From Lactococcus taiwanensis (lineage in GTDB: Bacteria > Bacillota > Bacilli > Lactobacillales > Streptococcaceae): a DNA stretch of 64,000 nucleotides. Below, in pieces: positions 63,753-64,000 of this stretch (the first letter of the stretch is position 1; each line of letters opens with the position of its first letter). The position numbers and the translations under genes are program-made. The notes below the pieces were generated by a model. That model saw nothing but the letters and a program-made list of their open reading frames with translations. It made no database searches and was not told the origin of the DNA. The stretch is taken from the NCBI RefSeq assembly GCF_014905395.1, contig NZ_BNDT01000005.1, positions 124,001 to 188,000 of the forward strand. Direction: 5' to 3'.

Positions 63753-64000
63753 ATGGCTAAAGGTAATCTAGGAAAATTGCTTTTGACAGGTGTTGTGGGA
63801 GGTGCTATTGCTCTAGGAGGTAGTGCCATTTATCAAACGACCACTAATCAAAATGGAACAAGCTCAAGTAACACAACCAGTACAAAAGTAAGCAATGTTT
63901 CAGTGAACGTCAGTACAGATGTGACAGCAGCAATCAAGAAAGTTTCAGGTTCTGTTGTATCCGTCATGAATTATCAAAAGCAAAACAGTTCTGATGATTT
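63753..64000 (+). CDS. htrA: Serine protease HtrA (DegP family), 3' end beyond the window
   Basis: The first 82 codons are present: a signal anchor (GKLLLTGVVGGAIALGGSAIY), a Ser/Thr/Asn-rich linker and the start of the protease domain (AAIKKVSGSVVSVMNYQK). The sequence is very close to lactococcal HtrA as I know it. HtrA is the main surface quality-control protease in Lactococcus. AAAGGA precedes the ATG. The catalytic triad and PDZ domain lie outside the window. Confidence 0.95.
   Translation, partial: MAKGNLGKLLLTGVVGGAIALGGSAIYQTTTNQNGTSSSNTTSTKVSNVSVNVSTDVTAAIKKVSGSVVSVMNYQKQNSSDD

Overview
The window comes from a low-GC Firmicute, almost certainly a Lactococcus but probably not L. lactis itself. 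The partial HtrA at the right edge and the ZitR-type regulator at 47 kb closely match the lactococcal proteins as I remember them. The orders pbp2A-rpmG-secE-nusG and rlmH-htrA are typical of Streptococcaceae. Most genes lie on the minus strand and a cluster of DnaA-box-like sequences sits at 63.5 kb. This fits a segment of the left replichore with oriC a little beyond the right edge.

Layout. 0-11.5 kb holds an amidase fragment, an orphan amino-acid-binding lipoprotein, an ECF S-component, an RclA-like flavoprotein, gltX, a GNAT enzyme, a padR operon with two DUF1048 genes (one frameshifted), an FMN-barrel membrane protein and radA/yacL. 10.8-13.5 kb holds a metallochaperone-like HMA protein and a P1B-type ATPase that share a promoter module. 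A tRNA-Thr(GGT) and a 1733-residue vWA/Cna-B surface protein follow (13.6-19 kb). 19.2-34.2 kb is the complete S10-spc-alpha ribosomal cluster with secY, adk, infA and rpoA. 34.6-43.3 kb has mscL, a MATE transporter, thrC, nusG, secE, rpmG, an OatA-like acyltransferase and pbp2A. 43.4-51.2 kb has a pseudouridine synthase, the zit zinc-uptake operon and the comG pseudopilus operon. 51.3-61.3 kb is polC, proS, rseP, cdsA and uppS. 61.7-64 kb has yajC, an AlkD-like protein, rlmH and the 5' end of htrA.

The most striking non-gene signal is a short bipartite palindrome, CTGAC-N6-GTCAG. I count 21 exact copies, about one per 3 kb, against roughly 0.06 expected by chance. The two pentamers are conserved (usually extended to ACTGAC/GTCAGT) while the central six bases vary. 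Six copies form the stem of rho-independent terminators, eight lie in other intergenic gaps, and seven lie inside protein-coding genes. I do not know of a description of this element. A DNA-uptake signal, a chromosome-organising site or a dispersed regulator site are all possible.

Other signals worth checking are internal promoters with structured leaders that split the ribosomal cluster, a 16-bp motif repeated near three ribosomal transcription units, a CiaR-type direct repeat before htrA, a probable AUU start for comGG, a sorting signal in the giant surface protein that is not LPXTG, a CPG transmembrane motif in the metal ATPase, and two probable leaderless mRNAs.
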